A stretch of 64,000 nucleotides of DNA from Akkermansia muciniphila (GCF_030848305.1 NZ_CP114598.1:2294001-2358000); one strand, 5' to 3'; shown: positions 27,470-40,467, counted from the first letter of the stretch. Notes: generated by a model from the letters alone, not told the origin. Numbers and translations are program-made.

Positions 27470-28402
27470 ATGAAACCCTACTATACCCTGGCTGACCTTC
27501 TGGATGAAGGACATCCGTTTGACGCCGGGGAATCCGTTCCCGCCAGGCTGGCCGTGATCGGGTTTCCCATTGCCCATTCCAAATCTCCCGCCATGCAGCA
27601 GGCTGCGCTGGACGCGGCGGGCATTCGCGCCCGTTATATCCGTATACAGGCTTCTCCGGAAGAATTCGGGGAGGTGGTGCGGCTCCTCAGGGAAAGGGGA
27701 TTCACGGGGGCCAACGTGACGGTGCCCCACAAGCAGGCTGCCTGTTCCCTGTGCAGTGACACGGACGCTCTTTCCCGCGTCACTGGTTCCGTCAATACGC
27801 TCGTCTTTCAAAAGGACGGTTCCGTCTCCGGCTTCAACACGGACGGCCCGGGTTTCGCCCGCGCCATCCGGGAAGAATTTTCCGTGGATTTGCGCGATTT
27901 GAAAGTGGCCCTTCTGGGTTCCTGCGGCGGAGCCGGGCTAGCCTTGGCCTACACCTGCGCCATGCAGCGCTGTGAACGGCTGACGCTGGCCGGAAGATCG
28001 GAAGAAAAGCTTCAGGAGCTTAAAAACAGGCTGAGTTCCTTCTTCATTGACGAACACAGGCTGGAAGGAGCCTCCGACCGCCTGGCGGCCCACCAGAACA
28101 ATACTCCCCGTTTCAATGCCGCTGTGGAGGATGCGGACCTGATCGTCAACGCCACCTCCCTCGGCCTGAAGCCTACGGACCCTTCCCCCGTGCCCCCCGC
28201 ACTGCTTTCCGCCCACCATCTGGTTTACGATTTACAGACGCATGACGATGCCTTCCAGATGGAAGCCCGCTTTCAGGGCGCCAGAGTTTCCAACGGCCTT
28301 TCCATGCTGGTTCACCAGGGGGCCCTCTCCTTTGAACGCTGGTTCGGCGTCAAACCGGATATTTCCTCCATGCGCCGGGCCCTTGAACAAAAACATGACT
28401 GA
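27470..28402 (+). CDS. aroE: Shikimate dehydrogenase
   Basis: A 310-residue NADPH enzyme of the chorismate pathway (3-dehydroshikimate to shikimate). Motifs: substrate Ser residues in GFPIAHSKSPAMQQAAL, the catalytic Lys in ANVTVPHKQAACS, NTDGPGF, a glycine loop GSCGGAGLAL for NADP, and NATSLGLKPTDPSP. It is slightly longer than typical (~280) because of an N-terminal extension beginning MKPYYTLADLL. The ATG at 27470 gives the best start. Its last 8 bp overlap mutY, and mutY overlaps aat, so the three are probably one operon. Confidence 0.93.
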   Translation: MKPYYTLADLLDEGHPFDAGESVPARLAVIGFPIAHSKSPAMQQAALDAAGIRARYIRIQASPEEFGEVVRLLRERGFTGANVTVPHKQAACSLCSDTDALSRVTGSVNTLVFQKDGSVSGFNTDGPGFARAIREEFSVDLRDLKVALLGSCGGAGLALAYTCAMQRCERLTLAGRSEEKLQELKNRLSSFFIDEHRLEGASDRLAAHQNNTPRFNAAVEDADLIVNATSLGLKPTDPSPVPPALLSAHHLVYDLQTHDDAFQMEARFQGARVSNGLSMLVHQGALSFERWFGVKPDISSMRRALEQKHD

Positions 28403-29420
28403 CGCCACCTCCCATTTTAACGTCCATGCTTTCCGGAACGCGCTGATAGAATGGTTCAGGCGCGAAGGGAAAGACTACCCGTGGAGGCGGACAACGGATC
28501 CGTGGCACATCCTGGTTTCCGAGCTGATGCTGCAGCAGACGACCATTCCCACCGTTCTGGGAAGATATGACAGGTGGATGCGCCAGTTCCCCACCCCGGG
28601 CCATCTGGCCGCCGTGGATGAGCAGACGGCCCTGCGCTCTTGGGAAGGACTGGGCTATTACCGCCGCGTGCGCTCCCTCCAGGCCATCGCCAGGGAAATC
28701 GTCAACAAGTTCGGAGGACGGTTCCCGGACAACGCGGAAGGGTTGAAACGCCTGCCGGGCATCGGCCCCTATACGTCGGGAGCGCTCCTCTCCTTCGCCT
28801 TCAACAAGGCGGCTCCCATCGTAGACGCCAATGTGGCGCGCGTCCTGGCCCGCATTGACAATTATTCCGTTCCCGTGGATTCCACGGAAGGCCAAAAATA
28901 CCTGTGGAGCCGCGCGGAAAGCCTGGTGGACCCGGAACATGCCCGTGAATTCAATTCAGCCATCATGGAACTGGGGCAAACCTGCTGCAGCATCAGTTCC
29001 CCGAACTGCCTGCTGTGCCCCGTGCGCCCCTTCTGCTCCGCGGAACGGCCGGAAACGCTTCCCGTCAAAAATCCCAAGCCGCAAGTCACCCGGGTGGAGC
29101 ATCACGACATTCTTTACATCCGCGGCAAATCCGTCCTGCTGGCCAAATGCCCGGAGGGCAAACGCCATGCCGGCATGTACCGCTTCCCCCAGAGGGAGGA
29201 CGAGCACACCCTTTCCCTGCCCCATGTCCTGAAACAGACCTACAGCATTACCCGCTACAGGGTGACCCGCTACATCCACCATGTGACGGATACGCCTCTC
29301 CTCAGGGAAGGAGAGGAATTCGTGCCGCTGGATAAAATCCACGGTCTGCCTATGGCCTCTCCGGACCGCAAGGCGCTGAACTCCCCTGCCCTGGGCAAAC
29401 TGCTGGACCACATCAGATGA
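28395..29420 (+). CDS. mutY: A/G-specific adenine DNA glycosylase
   Basis: A 341-residue repair enzyme that removes adenine mispaired with 8-oxoguanine. The catalytic Glu43 (ELMLQQTTIPTV) and Asp144 (VDANVARV) are present. The helix-hairpin-helix is LKRLPGIGPYTSGA, and the 4Fe-4S cluster ligands Cys198-X6-Cys205-X2-Cys208-X5-Cys214 are intact. The C-terminal NUDIX-like MutT domain (about 230-341) is shortish and recognises the oxidised base. Its start overlaps aroE by 8 bp and its stop overlaps aat by 4. Confidence 0.95.
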   Translation: MTDATSHFNVHAFRNALIEWFRREGKDYPWRRTTDPWHILVSELMLQQTTIPTVLGRYDRWMRQFPTPGHLAAVDEQTALRSWEGLGYYRRVRSLQAIAREIVNKFGGRFPDNAEGLKRLPGIGPYTSGALLSFAFNKAAPIVDANVARVLARIDNYSVPVDSTEGQKYLWSRAESLVDPEHAREFNSAIMELGQTCCSISSPNCLLCPVRPFCSAERPETLPVKNPKPQVTRVEHHDILYIRGKSVLLAKCPEGKRHAGMYRFPQREDEHTLSLPHVLKQTYSITRYRVTRYIHHVTDTPLLREGEEFVPLDKIHGLPMASPDRKALNSPALGKLLDHIR

Positions 29421-29995
29421 ATGACAGATTAACGCCGGAACTTGTCCTCTCCGCCTATTGCCAGGGATGTTTTCCCATGGCGGACCCGGAAACGGGAGAA
29501 ATCTCCTTTTACGAACCGGACCCGCGCGCCCTGATTCCCCTGGACGACCGCTTTCACATCCCCCACGGCCTCAAACGGGCTTTGAATAAAAAACCTTTTG
29601 AACTCCGGATGGACACCGCTTTCCCGGAGGTGATCCATGCCTGCGCCCGGACGGACCAGCCGGAAGAACAATGGATAGACGGACAGATTGAAGAAGCATA
29701 CGGCAAGCTTCACGAGATGGGCTTTGCCCACAGTGTGGAATGCTGGGACGAGGAAGGGCTGCAGGGAGGCCTGTACGGAGTAGCCCTGGGAAAAGCTTTT
29801 TTCGGGGAAAGCATGTTTCACCGGAAAACGGACGCCAGCAAGATTGCCCTGGTGGCCCTGGTGCAATACCTGCGGGCGCACCAGTTCCTTTTCCTGGATA
29901 CCCAGTGGACAACGCCGCATCTGCTGAAATTCGGCGCCTATGAAGTGCCGGCGGAAGAATACCGGAAAATGCTGAAGCGAGCGTTGGCAGGATAA
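29417..29995 (+). CDS. aat: Leucyl/phenylalanyl-tRNA-protein transferase
   Basis: A 192-residue GNAT-fold enzyme that adds Leu or Phe to N-terminal Arg/Lys of proteins, marking them for ClpAP (N-degron pathway). Typical motifs are AYCQGCFPMAD, ISFYEPDPRALIPL, GGLYGVALGKAFFGESMF and FLDTQWTTPHLLKFGAYEVP. ATGA overlap with mutY indicates translational coupling. Confidence 0.95.
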   Translation: MNDRLTPELVLSAYCQGCFPMADPETGEISFYEPDPRALIPLDDRFHIPHGLKRALNKKPFELRMDTAFPEVIHACARTDQPEEQWIDGQIEEAYGKLHEMGFAHSVECWDEEGLQGGLYGVALGKAFFGESMFHRKTDASKIALVALVQYLRAHQFLFLDTQWTTPHLLKFGAYEVPAEEYRKMLKRALAG

Positions 29996-30303
29996 TAAAC
30001 CATGTTTTCATTATCCGGAATAAACTGTTGGTCATTTTTCTTCAGCCTTTACCATCAATACTTGAATCATCAAGCCGAACCCTATGCTCGAATATCCAGA
30101 AAGCATGGTTCCGGCATAAAAAACGCCGGAATTGAAATTGGCGGCCTCCGGGAAAGGCGAGAACTATGAAGGTATGTCCACCCGCGCGCATGAGACAATC
30201 GGCCCGCAGATTCAAGCCATATTCGCCAAGGCTATTCCATCCGCTAAAAAGCCCGTGGTTCCGGAGAACCACGGGCTTGTCTATTAACCCTTAACAAAAA
30301 GGT
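29996..30303. other. Intergenic region between convergent aat and ppdK
   Basis: A 308-bp gap with the ppdK terminator at 30246-30278; no gene is supported in the remainder. Confidence 0.5.
30246..30278 (-). terminator. Rho-independent terminator of ppdK
   Basis: A 12-bp stem AAGCCCGTGGTT/AACCACGGGCTT with a 6-nt loop. Read on the minus strand it is followed by a run of five T residues. Confidence 0.85.
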
Positions 30304-33048
<2,745 letters not shown>

Positions 33049-33420
33049 ATCGATTATTGTAGTCGAATTAATGATTCTGCCCAAACATCGACCAAAGGAG
33101 CCAACAGAAGACCCAATAGCGAGTTAGGGTCGAATGAGGATGCCTTCAGCCCCTTGCTTTGTCAATCCGAAATTGTACGGAAAACAAAAATATTTTTCAG
33201 AGTTTTCGGGAGAAAGAAAGCATGCCGAAACCCTGCTTTTCCAGCCTGTCCCGTCCGGGGGGCCTTCTTCCTCCGGACAATGCCGTTTCCTGTTTTCCAG
33301 CAGTCCCGGAATTACCCGGGAAGAGAAGCGCAGCAGGTTTCTTTTCACGGTTGACCGGAAAAGAAAAACGGACGCTTATCAACCGGATAAGCGTCCGCCG
33401 GAAATAATATGCCCTGTTTT
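33049..33420. other. Intergenic region holding ppdK promoter and pgi terminator
   Basis: A 372-bp gap. The pgi terminator lies at 33364-33397. The rest, with an AT-rich part just before ppdK (a TACAAT-like box 8 nt from the start codon on the minus strand), has no supported gene. Confidence 0.5.
33364..33397 (-). terminator. Rho-independent terminator of pgi
   Basis: A 12-bp stem CGGACGCTTATC/GATAAGCGTCCG with a 5-nt loop. The minus-strand read-out is followed by five T residues. Confidence 0.85.
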
Positions 33421-34959
33421 TTACGCCTTGCAGAAGGTGTCTTCATCCGCGCAGTCAGCCTGCACCCACTTGACGGAGGAATCACCGGAGGCTATGTGCA
33501 CGAGGCAATGGTACACGGCTTCCTGATCCGCATCCAGCCGGGCAGCCATCTGGGCGGCTGTTTCCGGGGCGGTTCCCAGAGCGCTCCTCACCCTGCCCAG
33601 CAGGGCCAGGAAGGAACCCGCCGCTTTCTTGCCGGCTTCCACGCCCGGCTGATGATAGGCGTTGATATTGACCAGAGAAGCATAGAAGGAGACGGCGCGC
33701 TCAAACAGGGCGATCAGCATGCCGAGCGTTTTGGCGTTCACCTCCGGGATGGAGATGGTAATGGAGGAACGGCCGGATTCCGCAAGCGCCTGGCGGGTGC
33801 CGCGCAGGAAGCCCTGGAGGAAGTCTCCGCAGGTGGCGCCCGCTTCCACTTCCACCGCATCCGCGGAACATTCGCGCACTTCAATGAAAGTGGCGAAGAA
33901 GTTGTTCACGCCGTCACGGAGCTGCTGCACATAGGCATGCTGGTCCGTGGAACCCTTGTTGCCGTACACGGAGATGCCCTGGCAGACTTCGTTGCCCTCC
34001 AGATCCAGCCGCTTGCCGAGGGATTCCATAATGAGCTGCTGGAGGTATTTGGAGAAGAGCACCAGGGCATCCTTGTAGGGAAGAACCACCATGTCCTTTT
34101 CCCCCTTGCCGCCGGTAGCCTTGTACCAGGCCAGCGCCAGTTTCATGGAGGCGTTGCATTTTACGCAGTCCCGGCGCGTCTTTTCGTCCATCAGGCGCGC
34201 GCCTTCCAGCAGTTCATCCACGTTCACGCCCTGAAGCACGGCGGGAACCAGCCCCACCACGGACATGACGGAGGTGCGGCCGCCCACCCAGTCTTCCATC
34301 GGGAAACGCTTGAGCCAGCCTTCCGCCTCAGCCGTTTTGTCCAGCCGGGAGCCTGCTCCCGTGACGGCAACCGCCTGGGGAGCGAATTCCAGCCCGTTCT
34401 TCCTGAAGAAATCCTGGGCCACCAGCATGCCGTTGCGGGTTTCCGGCGTGCCGCCGGATTTGGAAATAACGACGACAAGCGTTTCTTCCAGAGGGAGGGA
34501 TTCCAGCACCCGGTACATGCCGTCCGGGTCCGTGTTGTCCAGAAAGAACATGTCCAGCCCCGCCGCAGGAATGGCGTCCGCCACCAGCTCCGGGCCAAGA
34601 GCGGAACCGCCGATGCCAATGACGAGGGCCGCGGAATATTGTTCCGCGCGGGGAGGCGTTATTTTGCCGTCCAGAACGTCCCGTCCGAAGGCTTTGACGT
34701 CCGCCAGGGGACCATCAATGGCAGCCTTCAATTCCGGCGTGGGAGCCAGGGAGGAATTGCGCAGCCAGTAGTGCCCCACCATGCGTTTTTCATCAGGATT
34801 GGCAATGGCGCCGGATTCCAGCGCCTTCATGTCGGCAAACGCCTTGTCTATCCGCCCCTGCATGGAAGACAGGAACGCATCGTCCAGCGGAAGTTTGGAA
34901 AAATCAAGGGAGATGCCCAGTTCTGGGTAGCGAACGAGTTGTTGTGCGTATAAGCTCAT
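33421..34959 (-). CDS. pgi: Glucose-6-phosphate isomerase
   Basis: A 512-residue glycolytic isomerase. Conserved motifs: [32 protein letters not shown] for phosphate binding, [15 protein letters not shown], and a catalytic-His region [19 protein letters not shown]. After the core, about 75 residues form a helical tail ([20 protein letters not shown]) that reads like a small winged-helix extension. The Met at 34959 (MSLYAQQL) is preferred; 34968 is also possible. The Sel1 gene ends upstream within 25 bp and may be cotranscribed. Confidence 0.94.
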   Translation of the reverse strand: MSLYAQQLVRYPELGISLDFSKLPLDDAFLSSMQGRIDKAFADMKALESGAIANPDEKRMVGHYWLRNSSLAPTPELKAAIDGPLADVKAFGRDVLDGKITPPRAEQYSAALVIGIGGSALGPELVADAIPAAGLDMFFLDNTDPDGMYRVLESLPLEETLVVVISKSGGTPETRNGMLVAQDFFRKNGLEFAPQAVAVTGAGSRLDKTAEAEGWLKRFPMEDWVGGRTSVMSVVGLVPAVLQGVNVDELLEGARLMDEKTRRDCVKCNASMKLALAWYKATGGKGEKDMVVLPYKDALVLFSKYLQQLIMESLGKRLDLEGNEVCQGISVYGNKGSTDQHAYVQQLRDGVNNFFATFIEVRECSADAVEVEAGATCGDFLQGFLRGTRQALAESGRSSITISIPEVNAKTLGMLIALFERAVSFYASLVNINAYHQPGVEAGKKAAGSFLALLGRVRSALGTAPETAAQMAARLDADQEAVYHCLVHIASGDSSVKWVQADCADEDTFCKA

Positions 34960-34983
34960 GATGGTCATGGGTTGGAAAAAGAA

Positions 34984-36072
34984 TTACCGGAGTTTTTTCA
35001 GGACGCTTTTAGCCTGCACGTCTCCCTGGTCCGCCGCTTTCTGGAACCATTCCCGGGCTTTGGCCATGTCCTTGGGCAGGCCGAAACCGGTCTGATACAT
35101 CACGCCCAGGTTATATTGTTCCGAGGCATAGCCTTCCACAGCCGCCCGGCGGCGCGTGCGGGCCTGTTCCCTGGCTTCCGCAGCGGTTAGTCCCAGAACC
35201 CGCGCCGCATCCGGCCACGCTGCTCCGAATCTGGAGGCGGAAGGGGCATAGCCGGCAGCTCCGGCCTTGCGGTGCATTTCCTCCGCTTTTTTCTTATCCC
35301 TCTTCACGCCGTATTTGCCCTGGTCATACAGGAACGCCATGCCCCAGTAGCCACGGGGGCAGCCCAGTTCCGCCGCCTGCTGGAAGCATTCAAAGGCATC
35401 TTTATACTTTTTGGAACCCATGGCGAGCACGGCGTCGGAAATGTGGAGTTCCGCCTCCTTCAAGCCGGGAAATTCCGGGATGGCCGCCCATTCCCTTTTC
35501 AGTTCCTCCCTGTCCCTTTTGGACTTGGGAGGCATGCCGGAGGGGCCGGAAAAACGGAAAAGGGGGAAGTAGCCCTCCATGGCTCCCATGTTGCCCAGGC
35601 CGGACATGAGGAAAACGCCGGGAGATACCTTCCACATGTGCATGTACTGGATGCGGCCTTCCTGAAGAGATTCCCTGGCCACCCATTCCGGCATGTTCAC
35701 CGGTTCCCCGAACTGTTCCGTCAGGCCCACCAGAAGGGCCTTATAGGCGGATTTCAGTTTGGTTTCATATTCGGAACCGCGGTGCTTGCTCCGGGAATAG
35801 AAGACAACGGCCCTCAAGCCGCCGGAGGGGTCATAGTCAAAGTTCAGGGCAAAGGTCTGGCCGCCTATGGCCTGCCTGGTTTTAAACACGCCGTTGAGTC
35901 CGGTGCGTGCGAGGAGGGCATCCGTGGGCGGACCTTCAAGCTGCTTGCTTCGCCTCAGGGTTTTCAGCACCTGATCCTTGTCCATTCCCACCTCCAGCCC
36001 CTCATAGAGAGCGGCAAGGAGAGGGGCACACGTGAGAGCGAAGAGCCCAGCAACATAGGCTAGTTTTTTCAT
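34984..36072 (-). CDS. Secreted Sel1-repeat protein
   Basis: A 362-residue exported protein with the signal peptide MKKLAYVAGLFALTCAPLLA. The first ~200 residues are mixed alpha/beta without a recognised family. From about 225 there are Sel1-like (TPR-related) repeats: KYKDAFECFQQAAELGCPRGYWGMAFLYDQG, a second basic unit, and YNLGVMYQTGFGLPKDMAKAREWFQKAADQG at the end. Such repeats mediate protein-protein contacts in the periplasm. It is just upstream of pgi (24 bp), but a functional link is not evident. Confidence 0.72.
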   Translation of the reverse strand: MKKLAYVAGLFALTCAPLLAALYEGLEVGMDKDQVLKTLRRSKQLEGPPTDALLARTGLNGVFKTRQAIGGQTFALNFDYDPSGGLRAVVFYSRSKHRGSEYETKLKSAYKALLVGLTEQFGEPVNMPEWVARESLQEGRIQYMHMWKVSPGVFLMSGLGNMGAMEGYFPLFRFSGPSGMPPKSKRDREELKREWAAIPEFPGLKEAELHISDAVLAMGSKKYKDAFECFQQAAELGCPRGYWGMAFLYDQGKYGVKRDKKKAEEMHRKAGAAGYAPSASRFGAAWPDAARVLGLTAAEAREQARTRRRAAVEGYASEQYNLGVMYQTGFGLPKDMAKAREWFQKAADQGDVQAKSVLKKLR

Positions 36073-36168
36073 AGAAAAAAGTAATTGGACGGCTTTCTAT
36101 CAAAGCGGAAGCATTTTCAAAAGGATAAAATGCGTCAGCCACAGAGAGGAAAATTTTTCATAAAATAT

Positions 36169-37185
36169 TTATTTCCAATCTATCCACAATCTTTTCAAAT
36201 AATCCTCCCCGGAGAAATCCGGAGGCATGGGGTCACGGGTCAGGCGGAAACCGGGAACGGCCTGGGCCACCATCCTGCGGAAGTCCTCGTGGCCCAGCTT
36301 GCGGCAGTTGCTGGTGCACAGCATCCAGCCGCCCGGTTCCAGACATTCGCGCGCCAGGGCCACCAGCTCCCCGTAGTGGGATTCCACCCGGAACACCTTC
36401 CCGCGGTCATCCCGGGAAAATGTGGGAGGGTCCAGGATAATGCCGTGAAAGGTTCGGCCCTGCCTGGCGAACCGTTCCAGCCAGCGGCGCGCGTCCCCCT
36501 TGCAAAAATATTGAGCGGAAGGGTCAATGCCGTTCAGGATGAAATTTTCCCTGGCCCAGTCCAGACACGGCTGCGCCAGGTCCAGCGTGGTTGTCTGCGC
36601 CCCCCCCAGGGCGGCGTAAACGGAAAAGGCTCCCGTATAGGCAAAGGTATTCAGCACCCTCATGCCCGGAGCGCTTCTTTCCCTTACCCGGCGGCGGTGG
36701 TCGCGCTGATCCAGAAAAATTCCCTGGGAATACCCGGCGGCCATGTCTATTTTGAAACGCACTCCCTGCTCCATGGCCGTAAATTGCAGGGGGAGGGCCG
36801 GGCCGGCAATTTGGAAAGGCGCTTCTTTCTGGTTTTGTTCCAGCTTCTTGTGGAATACAGGCATGCCCGTACTCCGAAGTTCGCTTTCCAAGTCCACAGG
36901 AATGGAACAGCCGCGCGTGGAAACGAGAATACGGTCCGCCATCTGATCCACAAAGACACCGGGGATTCCATCCCCTGCCCCGTCCATGACCCGGAATATA
37001 TCCGTATCCGGCGGAATCAATTCCCTGTTGCGTTCCACGCAATGATGATAATTTCTTTCCACGGCAGAGCAAAGAGTAACGGATGAAAAACGTTCCCGCA
37101 ATGTCAAAGAATCTGGAACCTCATTTACGCAGGAACAAGAATCTCCCAGAGAAAAACGGTCTTCCGGCCGGCCCGGTGTTCTCAA
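36169..37185 (-). CDS. Class I SAM-dependent rRNA methyltransferase (RlmI/RlmK-like)
   Basis: A 338-residue methyltransferase. It carries an N-terminal substrate-recognition part (to about 165) containing RVMDGAGDGIPGVFVD, then a Rossmann methyltransferase domain. Motif I is VLNTFAYTGAFSVYAALGGA, the acidic SAM-binding strand is TTLDLAQPCLDWARENF, and the catalytic NPP-like motif is IILDPPTF. This arrangement matches 23S rRNA m5C methyltransferases of the RlmI group. The exact target nucleotide is not assigned. No partner genes are adjacent. Confidence 0.82.
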   Translation of the reverse strand: MRTPGRPEDRFSLGDSCSCVNEVPDSLTLRERFSSVTLCSAVERNYHHCVERNRELIPPDTDIFRVMDGAGDGIPGVFVDQMADRILVSTRGCSIPVDLESELRSTGMPVFHKKLEQNQKEAPFQIAGPALPLQFTAMEQGVRFKIDMAAGYSQGIFLDQRDHRRRVRERSAPGMRVLNTFAYTGAFSVYAALGGAQTTTLDLAQPCLDWARENFILNGIDPSAQYFCKGDARRWLERFARQGRTFHGIILDPPTFSRDDRGKVFRVESHYGELVALARECLEPGGWMLCTSNCRKLGHEDFRRMVAQAVPGFRLTRDPMPPDFSGEDYLKRLWIDWK

Positions 37186-37198
37186 ACAGGACGATTAT

Positions 37199-37232
37199 AA
37201 AAAATTGCCTGCAAGATAAATCCTGCAGGCAA
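37199..37232 (-). terminator. Rho-independent terminator of the second PEP-CTERM gene
   Basis: A 9-bp stem TTGCCTGCA/TGCAGGCAA with a 10-nt loop; the minus-strand tail is six T residues. Confidence 0.8.
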
Positions 37233-37262
37233 CAATATTTTTAACTGCCGGAAAAACGGTCC

Positions 37263-37967
37263 TCAAGCTCTTCGGCGGCGAGCCATCAGAGCCATCAGCC
37301 CCAGCAGGCTCAGGGATGCCGTAGCCGGTTCCGGCACGCTGGCCGTTTCTCCGGAAATAGCCAGAGCATTAAACGTAGGCGTATGGGCTGAACCCGGCGT
37401 ATTTACCGTCAGAGTGATTTCCCCATTTTCATTGGCGATAACGTTGCTGAGGGTGTATCCCGTAGGAGTCCGGGCCTGAATTGTCTGAGAGTTCGCACCT
37501 ATGGAAGGAGTCGCGCTGGCGTAGGTATTGGAAGTTACCAGGGAATTCCAAGCGCCGGCGCCTTCAAACGGACACCCGGTAACAAGGGCAATCTGGTAGG
37601 AGGCGCCAGCCACCAGACCGGAAATAGTCAGAGAGAGCGCAGATCCTTTAGGGCCGGAGATGAAGGTCTGCCAAGAGTCCCCGAAAGAGACCTTGTTTTC
37701 CATGAAAGAATCCAATCCCTGCGTATCAAAAGAAGTTCCTGAGGAAACCCAGTCTCCGGAGGCCGCGGAAGAGGTAGAACTCAGATTCGCGGAAGAGGAC
37801 GCCGTAGCCAAGGTTGCAACAAAACCGGAACCGGAATCCGTTACAGAAACAGTCTTGGCAGGAGGTTCCGGAAGCAGGGAACTGTTAAAATCAAACAATA
37901 CAGTAGCGGCGCTCGCGGAAAGAGCGGATACCACAGCCAACATGGAAATAGAGGCGATTTTTCTCAT
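37263..37967 (-). CDS. PEP-CTERM sorted surface protein (second)
   Basis: A 234-residue exported protein starting at the Met at 37967 (MRKIASISMLAVVSALSASA signal peptide; an upstream in-frame Met at 38036 would place a non-signal segment in front). The centre is a Ser/Thr-rich beta domain with TISGLVAGASYQIALVTG, like carbohydrate-binding or jelly-roll modules. The C-terminal signal has VPEPATAS, a hydrophobic helix LLGLMALMA and an RRRRA tail, almost the same as in the protein at 10331. The role is surface or matrix attachment. Confidence 0.85.
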   Translation of the reverse strand: MRKIASISMLAVVSALSASAATVLFDFNSSLLPEPPAKTVSVTDSGSGFVATLATASSSANLSSTSSAASGDWVSSGTSFDTQGLDSFMENKVSFGDSWQTFISGPKGSALSLTISGLVAGASYQIALVTGCPFEGAGAWNSLVTSNTYASATPSIGANSQTIQARTPTGYTLSNVIANENGEITLTVNTPGSAHTPTFNALAISGETASVPEPATASLSLLGLMALMARRRRA

Positions 37968-38003
37968 AAGTACAGATAAACAGCAACTGATTTCAGTCAG
38001 TAA

Positions 38004-38250
38004 CGGATTGACTATCCGATGAAGAAATTCTGGCATTGAAAATATCTTGAAGCATCAACGTATAAATATTTTAAATTGTTGACAATAAATGATTTATTCT
38101 TTTCAAAACAGATTGCGGAAGTCAAATTCGATGAAATATATTTGAAATATTTTTAATTCATTTTGTTTTTTCAATCCATCTTTTCATCTGCGCCATCTGC
38201 GTAAATTCCTTGTTTTTAAAAAAATAATTTGACATCGGATAGTCAATCCG
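38004..38250. repeat. 18-bp inverted repeat pair flanking a 211-bp AT-rich core
   Basis: 38004-38021 (CGGATTGACTATCCGATG) and 38233-38250 are perfect inverted copies, and each is internally dyad (CGGAT-N5-ATCCG). The layout resembles the pair at 9556-9862 near the other PEP-CTERM gene, although the sequences differ. Confidence 0.6.
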
Positions 38251-38255
38251 CTCGC

Positions 38256-38287
38256 AAAAAAAGAGGCCGGATTCTTCATCCGGCCTC
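38256..38287 (-). terminator. Rho-independent terminator of mutA-mutB
   Basis: A 10-bp stem GAGGCCGGAT/ATCCGGCCTC with a 5-nt loop; on the minus strand it is followed by seven T residues. Confidence 0.9.
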
Positions 38288-38322
38288 TCACAGGTTATTA
38301 ACTGATCAACAAAAACTTACGT

Positions 38323-40467
38323 TTAGTCAGCATACTGTTCATTAAGAGCTTCCATGATTTCCCTGGAAGCTTCCGGAATGTTGGTGCCCGGGCCGAAGAT
38401 GGCCACAGCGCCGTGTTCCTTCAGGAAGTCATAGTCCTGGGCGGGAATAACGCCGCCGCAGAAGACCAGGATATCCGGACGGCCCTGCTTGGCAAGTTCC
38501 TCCACCAGGGCGGGAAGCAGCACCTTGTGGCCGGCGGCCAGAGAGCTCATGCCGATCATGTGCACGTCGTTTTCAATCGCCATTTTGGCAGTTTCCTCCG
38601 GCGTCTGGAAGAGCGGACCCACGTCCACGTCAAAGCCGAGGTCGGCATAGGCGGAGGAGACCACCTTGGCGCCGCGGTCATGGCCGTCCTGGCCCATTTT
38701 AGCGACGAGGATGCGGGGACGACGCCCCGTGCGTTCGGCGAAGTCATCCGTCATCTTGCGGACTTCCTCCACCAGCGGATCTTGACCATAGGATTGAGCG
38801 TACACGCCGGTAATGAGTTTGATTGGTGCTTTATGACGCCCGAAGTGTTTTTCCAGGGCGGAGGAGATTTCACCCAGGGAGGCGCGGGCCTTGGCTGCCT
38901 TAATGGCAAGGTCAAGGAGATTGCCTTCCCCCGTGCGGGCGCATTCGGACAGGGCTTCCAGCGCGGCTTCGCACGCGGCGGAGTCCCGTTCCGCGCGCAG
39001 TTTTTGCAGACGGGCGATCTGGGCTTCCCGGACGGTGGTGTTGTCCACTTCCAGAATGTCGATCTGGGCTTCCTGCTCCAGGCGGTATTTGTTGACGCCG
39101 ATGATGGGTTCCTTTCCAGAGTCAATGGCGGCCTGGCGGCGCGCCGCGGCTTCTTCAATGCGCATCTTGGGCAGCCCGGTTTCAATGGCTTTGGCCATGC
39201 CGCCGAGTTTTTCCACTTCCTGAAGGTGGGCCCAGCCCTTGCGGATGAGCTCATTGGTCAGGTATTCCACGTAGTAGGAGCCGCCCCACGGGTCGATCAC
39301 CTTGCAGATGGAGGTTTCATCCTGAAGCTGGAGCTGGGTGTTGCGGGCGATGCGGGCGGAGAAGTCCGTCGGCAGGGCGATCGCTTCATCCAGGGAGTTC
39401 GTGTGGAGGGACTGCGTGTGGCCGCAGGCGGCGGCCAGGGCCTCAATGCAGGTGCGGGTAACGTTGTTGAACGGGTCCTGCTCCGTGAGGGACCAGCCGG
39501 AAGTCTGGGAGTGCGTGCGCAGAGCCAGGGACTTCGGGTTCTTGGGATTGAACTGCTTGATGAGCTTGGCCCACAGCACGCGGGCGGCGCGCATTTTGGC
39601 CACTTCCATGAAGTAGTTCTTGCCCTGGGCCCAGAAGAAGGAGAGGCGCGGAGCAAAGGCGTCAATGTCAATGCCGGCCTTGATACCTGTGCGGACATAT
39701 TCCAGGCCGTCCGCAAGCGTGTAGGCCATTTCCAGGTCCGCCGTGGCGCCGGCTTCCTGCATGTGGTAGCCGGAGATGGAAATGGAGTTGAACTTGGGCA
39801 TGTACTTGGAGGTGAACTCAAAGATATCCGCAATAATCCTCATAGAGGGATCAGGCGGGTAAATGTAGGTGTTGCGCACCATGTACTCCTTGAGAATGTC
39901 GTTCTGGATCGTGCCGGAAAGCTGGTCCAGCGTGCAGCCCTGTTCCTGGGCGGCGACGATGTAGAAAGCCAGCACGGGGAGCACGGCGCCGTTCATGGTC
40001 ATGGAAACGGACATCTTGTCCAAGGGAATGCCCTTGAAGAGGATTTCCATGTCCAGAATGGAGTCCACGGCCACGCCGGCCTTGCCCACGTCACCTACCA
40101 CGCGGGGGTGGTCGGAGTCATAGCCGCGGTGTGTGGCCAGGTCAAAGGCAATGGAAAGGCCCTTCTGGCCCGCCGCCAGGTTGCGGCGGTAAAAGGCGTT
40201 GGATTCCTCTGCCGTGGAGAAGCCGGCGTACTGGCGCACCGTCCAGGGGCGCGCCACGTACATGGTGGCATACGGCCCGCGGAGGTTGGGAGCTACACCG
40301 GCCGTAAAGTCCAGGTGCAGGCAGTCGTCGTACACGCTTTCCGAGTAGGTGGGCGGTACGGGAATTTGTTCATTGGTCATCCAGGTTTCCGTTTCGGAAG
40401 CCGGGGTTGCGGCACCAGCCTTGATTTCAGGATAGGAGGCGGATGCAAAATCAGGAATATTGCTCAT
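38323..40467 (-). CDS. mutB: Methylmalonyl-CoA mutase, large subunit
   Basis: A 714-residue adenosylcobalamin enzyme interconverting succinyl-CoA and (R)-methylmalonyl-CoA, the key rearrangement of the succinate-propionate pathway. The N-terminal (beta/alpha)8 substrate barrel begins [21 protein letters not shown] and contains the TAE-type [20 protein letters not shown]. The C-terminal B12 domain has the axial His596 in the DGHDRG motif, then [18 protein letters not shown] and FCGGVIP. Length and motifs match the catalytic subunit. It is 23 bp downstream of mutA; no chaperone MeaB gene is seen within the window. Confidence 0.96.
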   Translation of the reverse strand: MSNIPDFASASYPEIKAGAATPASETETWMTNEQIPVPPTYSESVYDDCLHLDFTAGVAPNLRGPYATMYVARPWTVRQYAGFSTAEESNAFYRRNLAAGQKGLSIAFDLATHRGYDSDHPRVVGDVGKAGVAVDSILDMEILFKGIPLDKMSVSMTMNGAVLPVLAFYIVAAQEQGCTLDQLSGTIQNDILKEYMVRNTYIYPPDPSMRIIADIFEFTSKYMPKFNSISISGYHMQEAGATADLEMAYTLADGLEYVRTGIKAGIDIDAFAPRLSFFWAQGKNYFMEVAKMRAARVLWAKLIKQFNPKNPKSLALRTHSQTSGWSLTEQDPFNNVTRTCIEALAAACGHTQSLHTNSLDEAIALPTDFSARIARNTQLQLQDETSICKVIDPWGGSYYVEYLTNELIRKGWAHLQEVEKLGGMAKAIETGLPKMRIEEAAARRQAAIDSGKEPIIGVNKYRLEQEAQIDILEVDNTTVREAQIARLQKLRAERDSAACEAALEALSECARTGEGNLLDLAIKAAKARASLGEISSALEKHFGRHKAPIKLITGVYAQSYGQDPLVEEVRKMTDDFAERTGRRPRILVAKMGQDGHDRGAKVVSSAYADLGFDVDVGPLFQTPEETAKMAIENDVHMIGMSSLAAGHKVLLPALVEELAKQGRPDILVFCGGVIPAQDYDFLKEHGAVAIFGPGTNIPEASREIMEALNEQYAD

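Larger units (their letters stand above)
37968..38322. other. AT-rich intergenic region with 18-bp inverted repeat
   Basis: A 355-bp leader of the PEP-CTERM gene on the minus strand, with a perfect 18-bp inverted repeat (separate entry) and the mutB terminator at 38256-38287. No gene is supported. Confidence 0.55.
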
